A stretch of 64,000 nucleotides of DNA from Pleurotus ostreatus/Saccharomyces cerevisiae fusant (GCA_024196135.1 JAMQCK010000091.1:1-64000); one strand, 5' to 3'. Counted from the stretch's first letter, positions 32,874 to 45,742 are shown. A program made the numbers and translations. The notes: generated by a model not told the origin, from the letters alone.

Positions 32874-34291
32874 GCTATCAAATGTATTCGCGGCCTCAAA
32901 ACAGTAATAGCGTAATGGAGAGGAGACTGGCGATATCGAGGGGTCTTCAAAGCAGCGCAAGCTAGCGGCCGTTGGGTGGGCGGTATGACAATATTACTTC
33001 GTCCGCGGACTCGTCTATGAGAGGTTTGACTGCGAATTGAAGTGATTGTGGCCTCTCTACGCCACTATGCAGCCTCAGATGTCGCGAAATTGATGATGGG
33101 CGATTGTGAGCGCCGCCCACATTAATCGGCCATTGCCGAGCTGGGGCCTCCCGGCCGGTCTTCGGCCCGAAATTTCCCTTTTTGAACGCACGCGCCGAGG
33201 CTCACTGGGTCACGGTCATGGCGCAGCGCCTGCTTGTCCTCCTCCTCCTTGTCGCTGTACGGGCCACACTGCTTTACAACGAAGCGGTGGTATAATTTTT
33301 TGCTGTACTGCGTACCAACCTTGCACATCCAATCTAGGCGATCTCCGCGATATGTACTAGGGTTCGAGGCGATTAAACGAGGTCCATCTTATCCACAAGC
33401 CCGCTTCCTTCGAAGCATGCCAAGAGGCACCGCATTGCTGGCGGACCTCCATGCGTATACCTCGCCAATTCTGACGACGCTGGTGTCAGGTCGAGATGGG
33501 ACAGCGGTTACAGGCGTTGCCTTTTCGAACGATGCTTGGCAGCGTTTGAGGCGTAGAGCACGCACACACGTGAGTCATCAGAGAATTCGAAGACAAAGAA
33601 CTTACTGAACTTTATAAAAGATAGACGGAAGCAATTGCATGTATCCCGGACGACAGACCTTTGGCTTAGTCCCGGCCATCGGTCGCGCCCGCGCGCTAAC
33701 AAAACAATGCCAGTTTGTCCGGATTTAAACCCAGCGCCGAAAAGATGACGGGACTGCGCTGAATGCCACCGACAAAGAGTGTTAACCAATGCTTCGGTCA
33801 ACTACCCAGAGCCTGGTATCGCCGGTTTTTGCATGGCTTGAGGCTATGACACTTGCGTGACTAACGCGTCCATGCAACATTCAAGCACGCTCACGGCTAC
33901 GAGGGCGCTTGCGCCTCAAGTAGCCATCGTCAACTCGTACTGCATGAACCCACTTGCGGATGTGGGGCTCATACGGACAACGCGGAGCAGTAAGTAAATC
34001 GACTAAACTCTTGCACCGCCGTACAGCTTCTTTGTAACGCGCTCAGCAGACCGTCCCGACACAAACATGCATCGCGTCACGCGCTTTGTCCTTTGAACAT
34101 ATTGTCGCTTTTGACGGTGTATGTTGTCGACGTCGGCCGCGTGTCCAGGACTCCGCCATATATATAACCCCTGACTTACCATCCGCGTTCACCTCACCTA
34201 TTCCAATCTCGACGCGCCACACGCAACCCAACCGCTCTCGCGCGCCGACCACTTTCTTCGTTGTGCATGCACAACACCCGCTATTCAAACT
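32874..34291. other. 1.4-kb divergent spacer, no gene seen
   Basis: Upstream region of both kinase copy 2 (-) and the RasGEF gene (+). Open frames here are short and unrecognised. The RasGEF TATA is near its right end. Confidence 0.5.
34159..34167 (+). promoter_or_regulatory. TATA box of the RasGEF gene
   Basis: ATATATATA, about 125 bp upstream of the ATG at 34292. Confidence 0.55.
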
Positions 34292-37113
34292 ATGGCCGCG
34301 CCACCTAATCGCGACACGTCGCAACCGCTCCGGCGCAAGAGGGCGATGGAGGACCTGAAGCCCTTCGACAAGTCCACCTTGCCCACGCCCGACGCGCCGA
34401 CACCATTTCCATCCTCCCCATCCTCCGAACATGCCTCCCCTTCCCGCCAGCCCGCAGCAACGCACGAGGAATCACCCATCTCTACCCTCGAAGAGACCGA
34501 CCCTGACGAACGCCGCGAATCTGCCCTCGAGGAGGCCTTGTTCCCGGTCGAGTGTCTCAGCGCAGCACATATTGGGATTGAAGACAAGGAGGGGATCAAG
34601 CGCAGGTTCATCGACGGCCATATACCCACGCTCCGACTGAAGATGAAAGAATTCCTGAAGGTCGTCGACGGCAATGTACCTCCTGTGGAAAATATCAGAT
34701 TGGATTATATGAAGAAGGCTTTCCGCTACGTACGTTTCTTTATAATTGTGTGGTTGGGCTGTACTGAAGTTCCAACAGCCGTATTATCAGCTGAGAAATG
34801 TCAGCAGCGGGCTCACAACCTCAAGCGAGGAGTTGGTCAACCGTTTTCGGGACGCCGTCGAGGACGCCAATGAGATTGGCCACCTCATTATCCGCATCAT
34901 CATACCGACCCACGAAGCTCGAGTGACCCGCTCAGGCGTGTGGGTCATTCTGGCAACCCTCGCGTATGGTAGTATCTCGTTCAAGGACATACCGGCCCAC
35001 CTGGAACCGCTCAGGCAAGTCCGTCACAACTCGTGCGTGACTCCATCGGACCGGCCGACTCTCCAGCGCGCCTCTACTGCCCCTCCTTCACCATCCTCGC
35101 CCAAGCGCACGCGCTCCAACTCGCTGCTGGGCCTCTTCCCCACCTGCCACATCCCCTTGACGCGCGCGAACTCCGCGCCCAAGAAACTGATAGGGAAGGC
35201 GACGCGGACTCGCACGTCCAGCGAAACCTCGCAGCTGCGCCCTCCCGCCAGCCGAGCGACGGCCATGGCGCACCGCCAGAAACTCGCCGATCGCCACCAT
35301 TTCGTCGAGGTCGGGTCTGGCTCGTCGGCCATCGAAGGGTGCTTGGTCCCAGGCGTCTGCGCCATAGGTCCTCTCGACGCCGTTCTCCACAACATGGCCG
35401 TCGAGATCATCTACGACAACAAGGACCCCGACCACCCGAAGCCAATCGCCGCATCGGTCGGCGGCATGGCTGCGCTCGCCGCCAGCGGCGACAAGCAGCT
35501 CTGTCGTCATATCTTGCGCAGCTTCCGCCTGTACTGTACGTCGGAGACGCTGCTTTCGGCCATCGCCATGCGGTGGAACGCGCCGGATGTGGCGCCTGCG
35601 AAGCTCATTGCAGAGCGCACGCGCCTCGTGGACTTCCTCGCCCTCTGGTTGCAGTCGTTCTGGAGATGGGAAAATGATCTTGCCGCGCTCGGCGACATCA
35701 TCCAGCTCTACAACGACCACATTTCTACCGCCGAGGATGTCAGTACTTCCGCGCGCAAGGAGATCTGCGAAGCAATCGAGCGCGTACGACGGTTCGACAA
35801 ACCTCAGGCGCCTTTGGTGGACTCTCAGGGTATCAGAACGATCCCTGCCTCCGGATATGTCGCACCACGTAAGGGCAAGTTGACCATGGACGCCCTTTGC
35901 GCCGCTCGCATGTCCGCGCGCGAGGTCGCACACTGTTTGGCCCGGAGAGCCAATGAACTCTATTGCGAAATCGACGGTGTCAACTGGATCGTCTACGCCT
36001 TCCGCAAGAACAAGGACATAGGTCAGGCTCTCTTGGACTTCTTGTCTTACGCGAACCGCCTGCACATCTGGGTCGTCGAGACTATCGCTTCCGAGAAGAC
36101 CCTCATGGACCGAGCCACGCGCATCGGCTGGTGGATCGACGTAGCCGACGTACGTGAACTCCTCAGCCGATCTTTCCGGTGTATATTGACGATCCTTCTA
36201 GGGGTGTTTATCCGTTGGCGATTTCTGCAGCATGGTCTCCATCATGAACGCCCTTCAGATCTCGCATATCCGCAACATGCGCGCTTCCACCTTGGTGAGT
36301 CAAAGCCTTGCTTGCGACTTTCATCGCTGACATCGATTTAGCTCGTCAAATGGGAGTCGAAGATGCGGTTCCGTATCATGAAAGGATTCGAGGAGGCGCC
36401 CACGGGCCTGGCAGACGTGGTCCTGATCGATGGCACACGCGTTCCCAACAAGTTTGTGGCCGCCTCTGACGCCGCGGGCCCCCCCGCCGTGCCTGATGCA
36501 GGTCAGTGAACCTTCCATCTCAATGCACATGATGATTGATAGGTTCTCAGGGTTTCTCCTCACGCTGGTCGAACGCCTCAGGGTGCTGCCCGAGAACCAG
36601 CTGACATGCCCCAGCGAACAGACGCGCGACGTCAACTTGCTTAATCTGCAATTCGCAGAGAAACTGTACAAGTTCGTCGAGCGTGAGTGTTTTCTCGCCA
36701 GTGTCTGTGACTCACAAAATGCTGATATCAGTTGTCAGGCGTGGAGAAACACCGTGTGCCCTTCCATTTTGAGGCCGCGCAGAACGGCAACGTTCGGTCC
36801 TTCGTAGAGCTCGAGCTCCTGGAGCGCGCCTCAAATGCTGCGCAGGACAAGATGCCCTCCCACCTCGACGATCTCTTCGACAAGGGCAAGCACAAGCAGT
36901 GAGTCCATGATCAGTATAACACTGAAGCTTACTGATGGTGTGTACAGCCTGATTGATGAGCCCAAGGTCTATCACTTGGAGGAACGTAATGGCCCTCCCA
37001 TCGTGCTCAAGCCAGGCAAGGGTTTCGATTACTGCCTCAAAGACAAGATGACTATCGTGCCACTCAACGACGGCGACGGACTGAAACTCGACGCGACCTT
37101 GATCGACGTCTAG
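34292..37113 (+). CDS. Ras guanine-nucleotide exchange factor domain protein
   Basis: Predicted activator of a Ras/Rap/Bud1-type GTPase. Exons 34292-34729, 34779-36149, 36202-36294, 36342-36501, 36551-36682, 36739-36898 and 36948-37113 give 2520 nt, 839 residues. A RasGEF-N (REM) module is visible around residues 380-470 (HILRSFRLYCTSETLLSAIA, then a WLQSFWRWENDL helix). The catalytic CDC25-like domain follows, from AREVAHCLARRANELYCEI through RLHIWVVETIASEKTLMDRA, IGWWIDVAD and VSIMNALQISHIRNMR, matching the family's WV...I, RA..I..FI.VA and ...GL pattern. N-terminal to these is a Ser/Pro/Arg-rich insert (about residues 250-330: STAPPSPSSPKRTRSNSLL). The domain is divergent, so exchange activity is an inference. 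Splice frames are continuous and the stop is clear. Confidence 0.78.
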
Positions 37114-37634
37114 TCCTACGTTCTTCATGCCATGCGCCACCCTGTTCACCCACTCCCACACCTTTGTACTTATTGCTCTCGCAACCCTCACCTGTATACC
37201 CTACGACGCATCACTCACTCCTTCCGGATCATGCTGTGTATCAGTAGCTTTTCCCGCGACCGCCACTCCTTCTCTGATTACTGACAGATGCTCTACGACG
37301 CATACTCACACTCCCTCCCATTACATTGTACTTGTACCATACGAGCTCCGTCGATACCCGCTTGCACCTGCGCGATTCCCCTCCATGTATCATATTTATG
37401 CTCTCCCCTTGTATTTATACATTGTGCTCGGCCTTGTGCTCCATCCTCGCGGGCTGCAGACCCACTCGCAAAACAGCGCTCGCTTCCATTCCGGTAACAT
37501 CCAAATATATAGAGGTCGTAGTCATCACGGGTCAATGTGTCAGTTACAAAGGTAGTATGCAGAACGTCCAGATGCCGCCGGTACGTCGATAGATAGATAA
37601 ATAGTGTACAGCTTGAGCGGACGAGCCGGCAAGC
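37114..37634. other. Convergent spacer, no gene seen
   Basis: Pyrimidine-rich sequence after the RasGEF stop, ending at the 3' end of DUF4436 copy A. I see no gene. Confidence 0.5.
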
Positions 37635-39519
37635 TCATGCGCCGCTCATAGACAGCCCTCGCTCCTTCTCGCGGACATGCTCGTCGTATAGGTCGTATAT
37701 CTTCCAGCTCAATTTCGCGACGGCCCAACACGATGTCTAGGCGGTCAGATTAGCGAGAATCGCTCCAGGACAGCAGTTCAAGACTTACACAAAGTCTGCG
37801 AGAACGCGAGTAGTGTTAGCCTCGTCAGTAGCAACAACTGATAGTATGAGACGCACGAGATAATAATGACGTTGGGAAGGATACCAACGAGATCTGGAGG
37901 CCATAAATGAGCGCGAGCATGAGCTAGCAGAGCGAATCGTACGCACCGATCGTGCTGCCGAATGGCGGGGCGCCCGGTAGCAGCGAACGCACCTGAAGTG
38001 GAAAAATCGATCAGCAAGCGCGCGACGGTGGTGCCCAGGAGTACACTCACTCCCGGGAGGGCAAACAGCGCAGCGAACAGGACGCCCAGAATATCTGTGC
38101 CATCCACGATGTGCAAGCGGCGAAGGAGCAAGGCCTCGCCGGTTAGTAGAAAGATGACGATCGTCGACAGCCAGTTGACGACCAGGACGGCCATGACCGT
38201 GAACTTAACCAGCCCCGGGCGACGGACACGGAAGTCGACGTGCTAAAGGGGTGCTCAGTGTATATCTGAGCCGACGGCGCGTCACGTACAAGCTCGCAAT
38301 AGGCACTGTCGAGATCCCGACAGGTGGTGTGAGATTCCGCTGTGATCTTCCAGTTCCTATTGGAATGTAAGAGGGCGTCAACGTCATTCACCACGCACGA
38401 ACTTACAGTAGACTGTCTACGAGGTACACACCATCGAAGGAGAACGCATAAGCATCGGTGCGATTGTCCTCCTTTGCGGCTCCGATGTTGTTCTAACCAT
38501 AAGTCCAGGAGCAGAGGCATGGGCGCAACAAACTCACAGAAGCCAGAATGATGCTGCCAGTCCACTGATCGTAAGGATAACCTGAGCGTGAAAGTAGTCA
38601 GCGAAAGTTCAGTATCAGCCATGAACCTCTGACCTCGCATCGGCTGCGACCAGACACTTTGCGTAGTGGCAACAAGGTCAATGTCCGTGTCGAAGGAGTC
38701 CGATTCTCGCCATCCAATGTTACCAACAGGGTACGCGGTAGCATTGTCGAGCATGAAGTAGTACGATCCAGTCTCGTTGGTCAGATCCGAGTCCACATAA
38801 GCCTGGCTGTGGGCTGTCAGATGTCGGTGTCGCGTTATAAAGGCAAGCGCTTACATATCACGGTACATGTTCAATCCGGCGGGATAGTCATCGGCAGACA
38901 CGAGAAGAGGGTCCATGGAGTCGGTGGTGTCGTTGTAGACGTAGCCGGACCACTGCACAGCTGGGAAGATATACTCAGACGCGCTTGTGTGAGATGCGAG
39001 ACAGGACAGGACTCACTGAGGGTCCTGGCGTCGGTGTCGAGTGCTCGCAAAGCACCTTGCAAAAACCACTGTCGAAAGTTATGATCGTGTGGCGAGCGCA
39101 AGCATGAGTAAGACTTGCCACTTCGTCCCCCTTCGCAACTTTTCCCTCGTACTTCTTCGAATCACCCTTCGAGTTCTTCTCCTCCGCCTTGAGCTGACTG
39201 TGGGCGAAGCCAAGGATTAGGCCAATCCACATGAGCATGATGCTAACGCCAATGAAGACGTAGAGTATCCGAGGCCACGACCGGCGGCGCCTGTACATGT
39301 AGGAGAACCAGTCGCGCGACATACGCCTCGGGACGACCGTGATCGGGGGACGAGTAGGACGTGGGCTCTGCTTGTTCTCTCCCATGAGCGGGACCTCAGC
39401 AACGGACTTCGTATCATCGTAGCGGCCCTTCAGCTCAATGTCAAAGGGATCGCTGTCTGCACGGGCGCGGTCAGCTCAAGGTATGCAAGGCATAACGATG
39501 ACTCACAAGACGGCCCCAT
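37635..39519 (-). CDS. DUF4436-like four-span membrane protein, copy A
   Basis: Function unknown. Begins MGPSYSDPFDIELKGRYDD (short first exon, ATG at 39519) and runs through about 13 exons to the stop at 37635, around 425 residues. Topology: cytosolic head, TM1 (RILYVFIGVSIMLMWIGLIL), a large non-cytosolic domain with YPAGLNMYRD, YPVGNIGWRESDSFDTDIDL and YPYDQWTGSI, then three TMs (VMAVLVVNWLSTIVIFLLTG; DILGVLFAALFALPG; DLVGILPNVIIIS). The LFALPGVRSLLPGAPPFGSTI block is close to the DUF4436 signature as I remember it (LFALP.LR...PGAPP.G). A 7-nt microexon (37789-37795) near the last TM is needed for frame. First of three tandem copies; the tail (KIYDLYDEHVREKERG) is charged and cytosolic. 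Confidence 0.75.
37789..37795 (-). other. 7-nt microexon, DUF4436 copy A
   Basis: ACTTTGT on the minus strand between a TTCTCGCAG acceptor and a GTAAGTC donor. It completes the Ser codon and encodes Leu-Cys, exactly as in copies B, C and D. Confidence 0.75.
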
Positions 39520-40058
39520 CGTCGCGGTGGTCAAGGAGGATAGCGCCCAGGGCGCATGGGCGCTGGGCGCTACGCTCGTAAAGGGGAGAGATCACTGTCA
39601 CAGATTTGTTTCACGGAGGGCCATTCAAATTCGTGAGAGCATGTTACCAAGGCTGCTGAGTACAGTACGTCTACTGCGACGAGTTTTTTTGTATCCTGAG
39701 TTGACTCACATGAGTCTCAGCAAAGGAAGAGACTATCCCCTCCAGCGCTTCCTGGCGGTCATAGACAAGGTCAAGCCAGCATGGCGCGGAAGTAAATGCC
39801 GCCCTGATCCGAACCCTGCGAAAGACCTGCCCAATTCGAAACAATAGACCCCGCTGTACCTTATCATCGCCGCACCTTCGCTTGGTCAGAGAGCACTACA
39901 AGAGAGAACAGAATATCAGCTATATAATGATTACACACGAGCGCCGTAAGTCACTACAGGATCGAGTACTGTTGCAGAGATATGCCATCGGAGGAAAGAA
40001 TTGTGAACACAATCAAACGCCCTGGATGAAGTGATGTATCGGTTGACCTGACTAGGGC
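39520..40058. other. Spacer between copies A and B
   Basis: Intergenic. Holds the upstream region of copy A and the 3' flank of copy B. No gene seen. Confidence 0.5.
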
Positions 40059-41951
40059 TTACGCGTCGCGCGCGGGAGGCTTCTCCTGAACTTTGTTGTC
40101 CCATTCCCCGTTGAACTGGCCATTCATTTTCATGCACGCCCAGCAGAATGTCTGCGGGATGTTAGACCGTGCTTGTGGCGAGCTGAGAGGATGAACACTT
40201 ACGCAGAGCCTGTGCAGAGAAAGACGTGTATTGGTCACGATCGAGGTAAGCAAACTATGTGGCAACTCACGAGATGATGATCACGTTGGGTAGAATACCG
40301 ACGAGATCTGGGAAGACTATGAGGAGCCTTACCAGCTAAAGGGAGAGGGTTCCTACCAATCGTGCATCCGAACGGCGGCGCATCCGGCAGCAGCGAGCGT
40401 ACCTAGTGATTATCAGCTAAACGGAGAGCGCCCCAGCTGCAGAGCCAGCTCACCCCAGGAAGAGCGAAGAGCGCAGCGAACAGGACGCTCAGGATATCCG
40501 TGCTGTTCACGACGTGCATCCGACGGAGTAGTAGAGTCTCCCCCGTAAGGAAGAAGATCACCAGCGTGGACAACCAGTTGACGATTACCACTGCGATGAC
40601 AGTGAACTTGACGACGGTCGGCCGACGGACATCGAAGTCAATGTGCTGCGAGCGTGTTCAGCCTGCCGGAAAGGCGGCAACGGAGACGGTGACGAACCAG
40701 GTCACAATGGTCGTAGTTGTCGTCATCTCTGCAGGTGCACTCAGACGTCGCGTGGATTCTCCAATTTCTGGTGGGAATTTGAGCGCAGACAAGATCAGGG
40801 CTTTGCCTTGACTTACAGCAAACTATCCTCGAGGGAAATGCCGTCGAATGACAATGCATAGTGATAGGTGTTGTTGTACTCTGCAATAGAGTATCCAACA
40901 TTGGTCTGATGCGTGCGCTTCAGCGGCGGGTACAGTGGCGGAAGCGGGCACCTACAGATGCTATGACTATGCTGCCCGTCCACCGATCGAATGGGTAGCC
41001 TGAAGGACACATTAATCGTCACGGTCGTGCTGCATGAGGATATCTTGCCTCGCATAGGCTGCCTCCACACACTTGCCCCCTCGACGTCCGTCAAGTCGAT
41101 GTCCGTGTCAAAAGAATCCCATTCGCGCAATCCGACATTGCCAATGGGGTAAGCGGTGGTGTTGTCCAGTTGGTAGAATATGTACCCGTTGGGGTTGTAG
41201 ACAGGATTACTAGTGAGGTCCTCGTCGATGACTGCCTGTCTGAACGGGTGTCAGAATGATCGACAGAAACTGAAGGTGCGTGGCTAACATGTCGCGATAC
41301 ATGTTCACTCCATCTGGGTAGTACTCCGGCGAAAGAAGCAAAGGGACCTGGCTGTTGTTGCTGGCGATGTACTGCGATGCGGACCATTGCACGGCTGTGG
41401 GGATCAATGAGACCAAGATCGCGTATCAGTGGTACATGCGTACTCAGCGTCCGAGCATCGCTGTCCAGCTTGCGCAGCGCGCCTTGCAAGAGCCACTGCG
41501 AAAGAATGAGCGAAAAGTCCCACAACCACACGCCGCACTCACGATCTCGTCTCCCGAGGAGTTGCCACGACCGCGATACTTCTGCGCGTCCGCCTCGACG
41601 TTGGTCCTCTCTGACTTCGACTCGAAGCGGGCGAATGCCAGGATCATGCCGATCCAGAGCAGTATGATGACGACGCCGACGAGGACGTAGACCAGACGGC
41701 GCGCGCGTCGACTCTTCGGCACATAACTGCGCAGCGTCGACGTGACTCGACTGGAGAGACGGCCCGACTTGTTAGCCTGCGGACGCGACGAAGACGACGA
41801 TTCGGCCATGTCCTTCATGAGGGGCACAGTCGCGGCGGATGGCTGCTGTTCGTGAAGTGGTCGCAGCTCGACGGGGTACTCGTCTGAGGAAAGTAGTGAG
41901 CGTCATATCCATGGCTTATAAGCGACGAGGCGCACCGTGGGGACAACTCAT
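40059..41951 (-). CDS. DUF4436-like membrane protein, copy B
   Basis: Same architecture as copy A. It starts MSCPHDEYPVELRPLHEQQ from the ATG at 41951; the 16-nt first exon matches that of copy D. Then comes an Arg-rich stretch before TM1 (LVYVLVGVVIILLWIGMILA), an outer domain with YPDGVNMYRD, YPIGNVGLREWDSFDTDIDL and YPFDRWTGS, and C-terminal TMs including VVIVNWLSTLVIFFLTGETL and LFALPGVRSLLPDAPPFGCTI. The 7-nt microexon is GCTCTGC (40203-40209). The tail, CWACMKMNGQFNGEWDNKVQ, is nearly that of copy D (CMKLNANFNGENDDKAKK), making D the closest relative. The longer open frame starting at 42015 is rejected because the copy D alignment places the start here. Confidence 0.76.
40203..40209 (-). 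other. 7-nt microexon, DUF4436 copy B
   Basis: GCTCTGC between a TCTGCACAG acceptor and a GTAAGTG donor on the minus strand. Confidence 0.75.
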
Positions 41952-42300
41952 GATGCCGACGGCGCGGCGGGATAGCTTCAGCTGAAAAGGAGCAGAGCCC
42001 GGAAGCATCGCCCATGATATATCGCCGAGGCCTGCGGAACCTTGTACACTCGTCGGGCGCTCAGCAGCGACTCCCGATGGCCCGATCCTGCTGTATAGAC
42101 CCATCAGCTTCTGACGCCTCACTCAGTCATATTGACCAACGTGTTCCCGTCGTTGCCTCCAACGGACGAGGTAGGACCAAGGGTTTGAGTTCGAGTCGCA
42201 GTCGTGCGAGTGATTTGCGGCGCTGGAGCACAGTTCCATCCATTCAGACGCTTTGGAGTATGAGAGCTCAACTTCAGGATGGCAGCATGAATCCTAGTAG
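41952..42300 (-). promoter_or_regulatory. Promoter block of copy B, conserved with copy D
   Basis: Read on the minus strand, blocks match the upstream region of copy D in order: CTACTAGGAT, CAGCGCCGCARATCAC, CAAACCCTTGG, TTGGAGGCAACGRCGGGAAC, GCGCCCGACGARTG, and a TATA-like ATATAT about 70 bp before the ATG followed by GCGATGCT. Distances to the ATG agree within about 20 bp in both copies. Confidence 0.75.
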
Positions 42301-42956
42301 ATGTCTTGAGTCAGTTTCCAGCGCGCTGTGCGAGTGAATGGGCGCATAAGTACTTCCCAGCGCTCGCCGATGTAATCAAAGATCGCAGCGGCAACATGTG
42401 GAGTCGGTGCATCACTGGTAAATAGCGGATTTAGATTGTAGAGCATGAGATATATGAAGAGGCATACCTCGAAACCATGCCTCTGAGGGCCGAGTGAAGC
42501 TCGGCGATGAAGGAGAAAGCCGGCTCACTTGCAAAGTGGTATAGCATCCGCCGGTTCTGGTCGTGACGAAGTCGACGTGCGGGATTAGGACCCATGCCAG
42601 AAGCTAATCATGTGAGCGCGGACGAGTGTAAGTTGTGCTTTTTCCAGGCGTGCTCATTCACCGCGGGAAGCCGCAGCGATGCGTAAGCGCCCGGCGCTTA
42701 ACTTACCTCCGCGCTGATTGGACTGCTCACGCGCCTCCGATAGCGTGATTCCGGTCGTATAAGGAGCTGTATACGTTGCTTGCCGCCGAGAGCCAGTCTC
42801 GCGCATCGTACATGAGTATCGTGCAGTCGAACAATTACCAATCAGCAAGAACACAAGAAAAGAACGTCAGTCCTTCAACAGAAACCCTGCTAACGGTTTA
42901 TCAGAACCGAGTTTCGTCGATCTACAGCGTGAAGGCTACCTTGCCGCAAAGCCTGC
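42301..42956. other. Spacer between copies B and C
   Basis: No gene seen. Contains AAGCGCCCGGCGCTT at 42685-42699, also found upstream of copy D at 59165-59179. Confidence 0.5.
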
Positions 42957-44845
42957 TCATGACACCCTCGCATTACATGTCTCGCACACGACCGGCCGCA
43001 CAACCTCGTCCAGTCGCTTGGACAGTTTTCCTCTGAGCTTAGCGCAAGCCCAGCACGACGCCTATAAATGCGTCAGCCAGACACAAGAGGCAGAAGCGAG
43101 TCATTCGGCGCACGCAGAGCCTATAAGAAGAAACGGGAAATGATTCAGACTCATCCTTGTCTAGCGACAAAATCGACGCACGAGATGATTATGACGTTAG
43201 GAAGAATGCCGATCATATCTGTGGCAGACTTCATCAGCACTGACCGCTTGCTGTTGTGCTGAGAAGTTGCCATACCAATTGTGCTCCCAAAAGGAGGGGC
43301 TCCGGGAAGCAAGGAGCGTACCTATGGATACCATTACTCAATTATAGTCGATAACATCAGTGAGCGCACTCACCCCGGGCAAAGCGAATAGGGCTGCGAA
43401 TGACACGGCCACGATGTCCGTGGTCCCTACGATATGCATACGATGAAGCAGAAGCGCCTCGAGTGTGATCAAGAGTATGCAGATCGTCGAAAGCCAGTTG
43501 ACAAGTATCACCGCGATGACTATGAAGACCACGACAGTGGAACGATGGATAAAGAATTCAATGTGCTGCAGAAAAAGTTAGGTCCACTTCTGTAGCGATT
43601 CAAAAGGCGTGAACACGCACCAATTCACAGCCATCTGCGAGAGCGTAATTTTCCTGGCACGTCGAAAAGGAGTACTCTTTGATTTGCCAGTTTCTACCGA
43701 CTTCATCAGTGGTGAGCAGGCTAAGAGCATGTCTTACAGACAATATATCGTCGACCAAAGAGACACCGTCGAACGAAATCACGTAGCCATCGGTACGATT
43801 CAAATCTTTTTTAGACGAGCCGATGTTATTCTGATGAATTTGGTTATTCTCCAGCCAGTGTACGAGATGACACTTACCGAAGCGACAACAGTGGTGCCGA
43901 ACCACCAGTCCCAAGGGTACGCTGCAAAATAGCTTTCGTTCAAGTACAGAAAGAAGTGCTGAAAGACACGCAGGTCACGAACCTTGCAGCGTTTGAAACC
44001 ATAAAGGATTATTACTACCTTGCAGAACGATCTCTGTGTCGAAGTGATCCGTTTGTCGCCTTCCAACATTGCCTATAGGCTCTGCCGTATCATTGTCGAG
44101 CTTGTAGTAGACATAGCCATCATCCCAAAACGAGGTCACGTTGATGTCCACAATTGTAGAGCTGAAACGATGTTAGTCGATGGATAGAACGATAAGACCG
44201 CCAGGGCAACGGTGTTTTGACTCACATGTCTGTATACACGTTAAGACCTTCGGGAAAATCGGTCGCGTCCAGTATCATAGAACCAGGGAAAATACTGCCG
44301 TCGGTGTCCCGGTATGTTGCGGACCATTGGATATCTGCAGTGTGATGTGAGGGACGGCAACGAGGCGAGATGAAGACGAACTCAAGCGTCGCTTCTCGAT
44401 ATCTAATTGAATCAAACGCCCCCGCAAGAACCACTGTAGGCCCCCTCAGCGGCGCTACTGCAAGAAACGAACACACACTCACGTAATCTCCTTTGAACCG
44501 CGAATATGAGGCCAAATCTTTCCCATAGTTCTCCAAGCTCTCGTGAAACTGCTCTTCTGCAAATACGATTATGATAGCAACCCAGAGCAGAAGGATGACC
44601 GTGACGACGAGTACGTAGAGACTTCGCCGTCGTGGCCAGCGTCGGAACACATGAGACCTCCGAGCGTGAGCGCGACCGAAGATCTTTCGAAACAGAACCT
44701 TGAAGAAACTAGCCCTGGACGGTTGAGGTATTGATCTGGTCTCCTGCGAATCGGAGCCTTCGTCGATGGTATCCTCAACGAGTAGCGTAGCGTTGAAGGA
44801 GGCATCATCCTCATCAGACGCCGGCACGTGCAGACATGGCGCCAT
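42957..44845 (-). CDS. DUF4436-like membrane protein, copy C
   Basis: Most divergent of the four. The chosen start is the ATG at 44845 (MAPCLHVPASDEDD); a stop lies in frame just upstream, so a short first exon like those of the other copies is possible but not needed. An acidic head is followed by a basic run (RRSHVFRRWPRRR) and TM1 (SLYVLVVTVILLLWVAIIIV). The outer domain keeps FPEGLNVYTDM and AEPIGNVGRR. C-terminal TMs: VIAVILVNWLSTICILLITL, DIVAVSFAALFALPG and MIGILPNVIIIS, with RSLLPGAPPFGSTI between. The 7-nt microexon is GCTCTGC (43114-43120). The tail is Cys-rich and ends CETCNARVS. A TATA element lies about 130 bp upstream. Confidence 0.73.
43114..43120 (-). other. 7-nt microexon, DUF4436 copy C
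   Basis: GCTCTGC between a TTCTTATAG acceptor and a GTGCGCC donor. The exon is identical to that of copy B although surrounding introns have diverged. Confidence 0.75.
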
Positions 44846-44972
44846 CTCAGCAAGTTATAGGGGTAGTCTGAAGAGTCACAGTCAGTAGACGGGCATTTGA
44901 GACGCAAAATTGGGAGCGTACGAGTGGACGAGGGTTGAGGTCTTCGATGTCGACTCTCCTCGTACAGCGCCA

Positions 44973-44979
44973 TTATATA
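44973..44979 (-). promoter_or_regulatory. TATA box of DUF4436 copy C
   Basis: TATATAA on the minus strand about 130 bp upstream of the ATG. Confidence 0.5.
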
Positions 44980-45126
44980 GAGTTGCCAAGTCCACAGTCA
45001 CAAACTTGACATGTAGTGTCGTCGTTGCAGAGGGCCGTCGGTGGAGCACACAATATCGTACTTGCCAGGCTACATGGAAGCATCCAACGACGCCTTCTTT
45101 GACCTCGCGTTCAACTTGCGGCTTGT

Positions 45127-45500
45127 TCAAACACCATTTTGAGGAAAGTAGCCTCCCAAATCAGAAGCTGAGTGTTCTAGTGTATTGAGAGTCCGGTCAA
45201 GCAACGCTACAAGGTTTCGCCGAATGAGATGGTGGCCCTCCGCAAGCAGGCTGACGCGAGTTTGTAACGTGGGAATTGCCTCCTGAATATCATTTTCCCA
45301 CGCCACACCCGGAATAGATGCAACCGCCACCTCCAACCGCAGTGTTACCAGCCTTTCGAAGGTGTGTCGAAGTATATTGCATTGATGAATATACGCCTTG
45401 CATGCACCAGTCGTTGCTCTTTGGTGGCGGAGGTCAGCAGTCAGACCGCCTTTCGCATTGACAACCGAGCTGCCTTGACTCGAAGAGCAGGAATAAAATC
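45127..45500 (-). other. Open frame without ATG, possible gene remnant
   Basis: A minus-strand frame is open for about 120 codons. Its second half reads like real amphipathic helical protein (ILRHTFERLVTLRLEVAVAS, then IPTLQTRVSLLAEGHHLIRR). There is no in-frame ATG and I could not find an upstream exon. It could be the 3' exon of a decayed gene. I do not recognise the family. Confidence 0.3.
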
Positions 45501-45742
45501 AATCGAGAGTTGCGAGAGCACGACGTAATAGCGATAGCGGTCGATTCTGGAATATACGAAACACTGTAGGATAAACAACAGCCATAAACGGCCTGCGATT
45601 GCGATCAGAGGTCGAGCGTATGGTAGAAAGCAAGCACAGCAGTTTAGAAGTGAATAAGTATGCAGTCCGTAGCCTCGCTGGTCAGATGGTCTACGCAAGA
45701 AGCAAGATGACCAGCTCAAAAACGCAAGGAAAAGCCAATACC

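Noticed and set aside
41815..42015. Earlier start for DUF4436 copy B at 42015
   Set aside because: Alignment with copy D shows a 16-nt first exon starting at 41951; the upstream ATG lies in the conserved promoter block.
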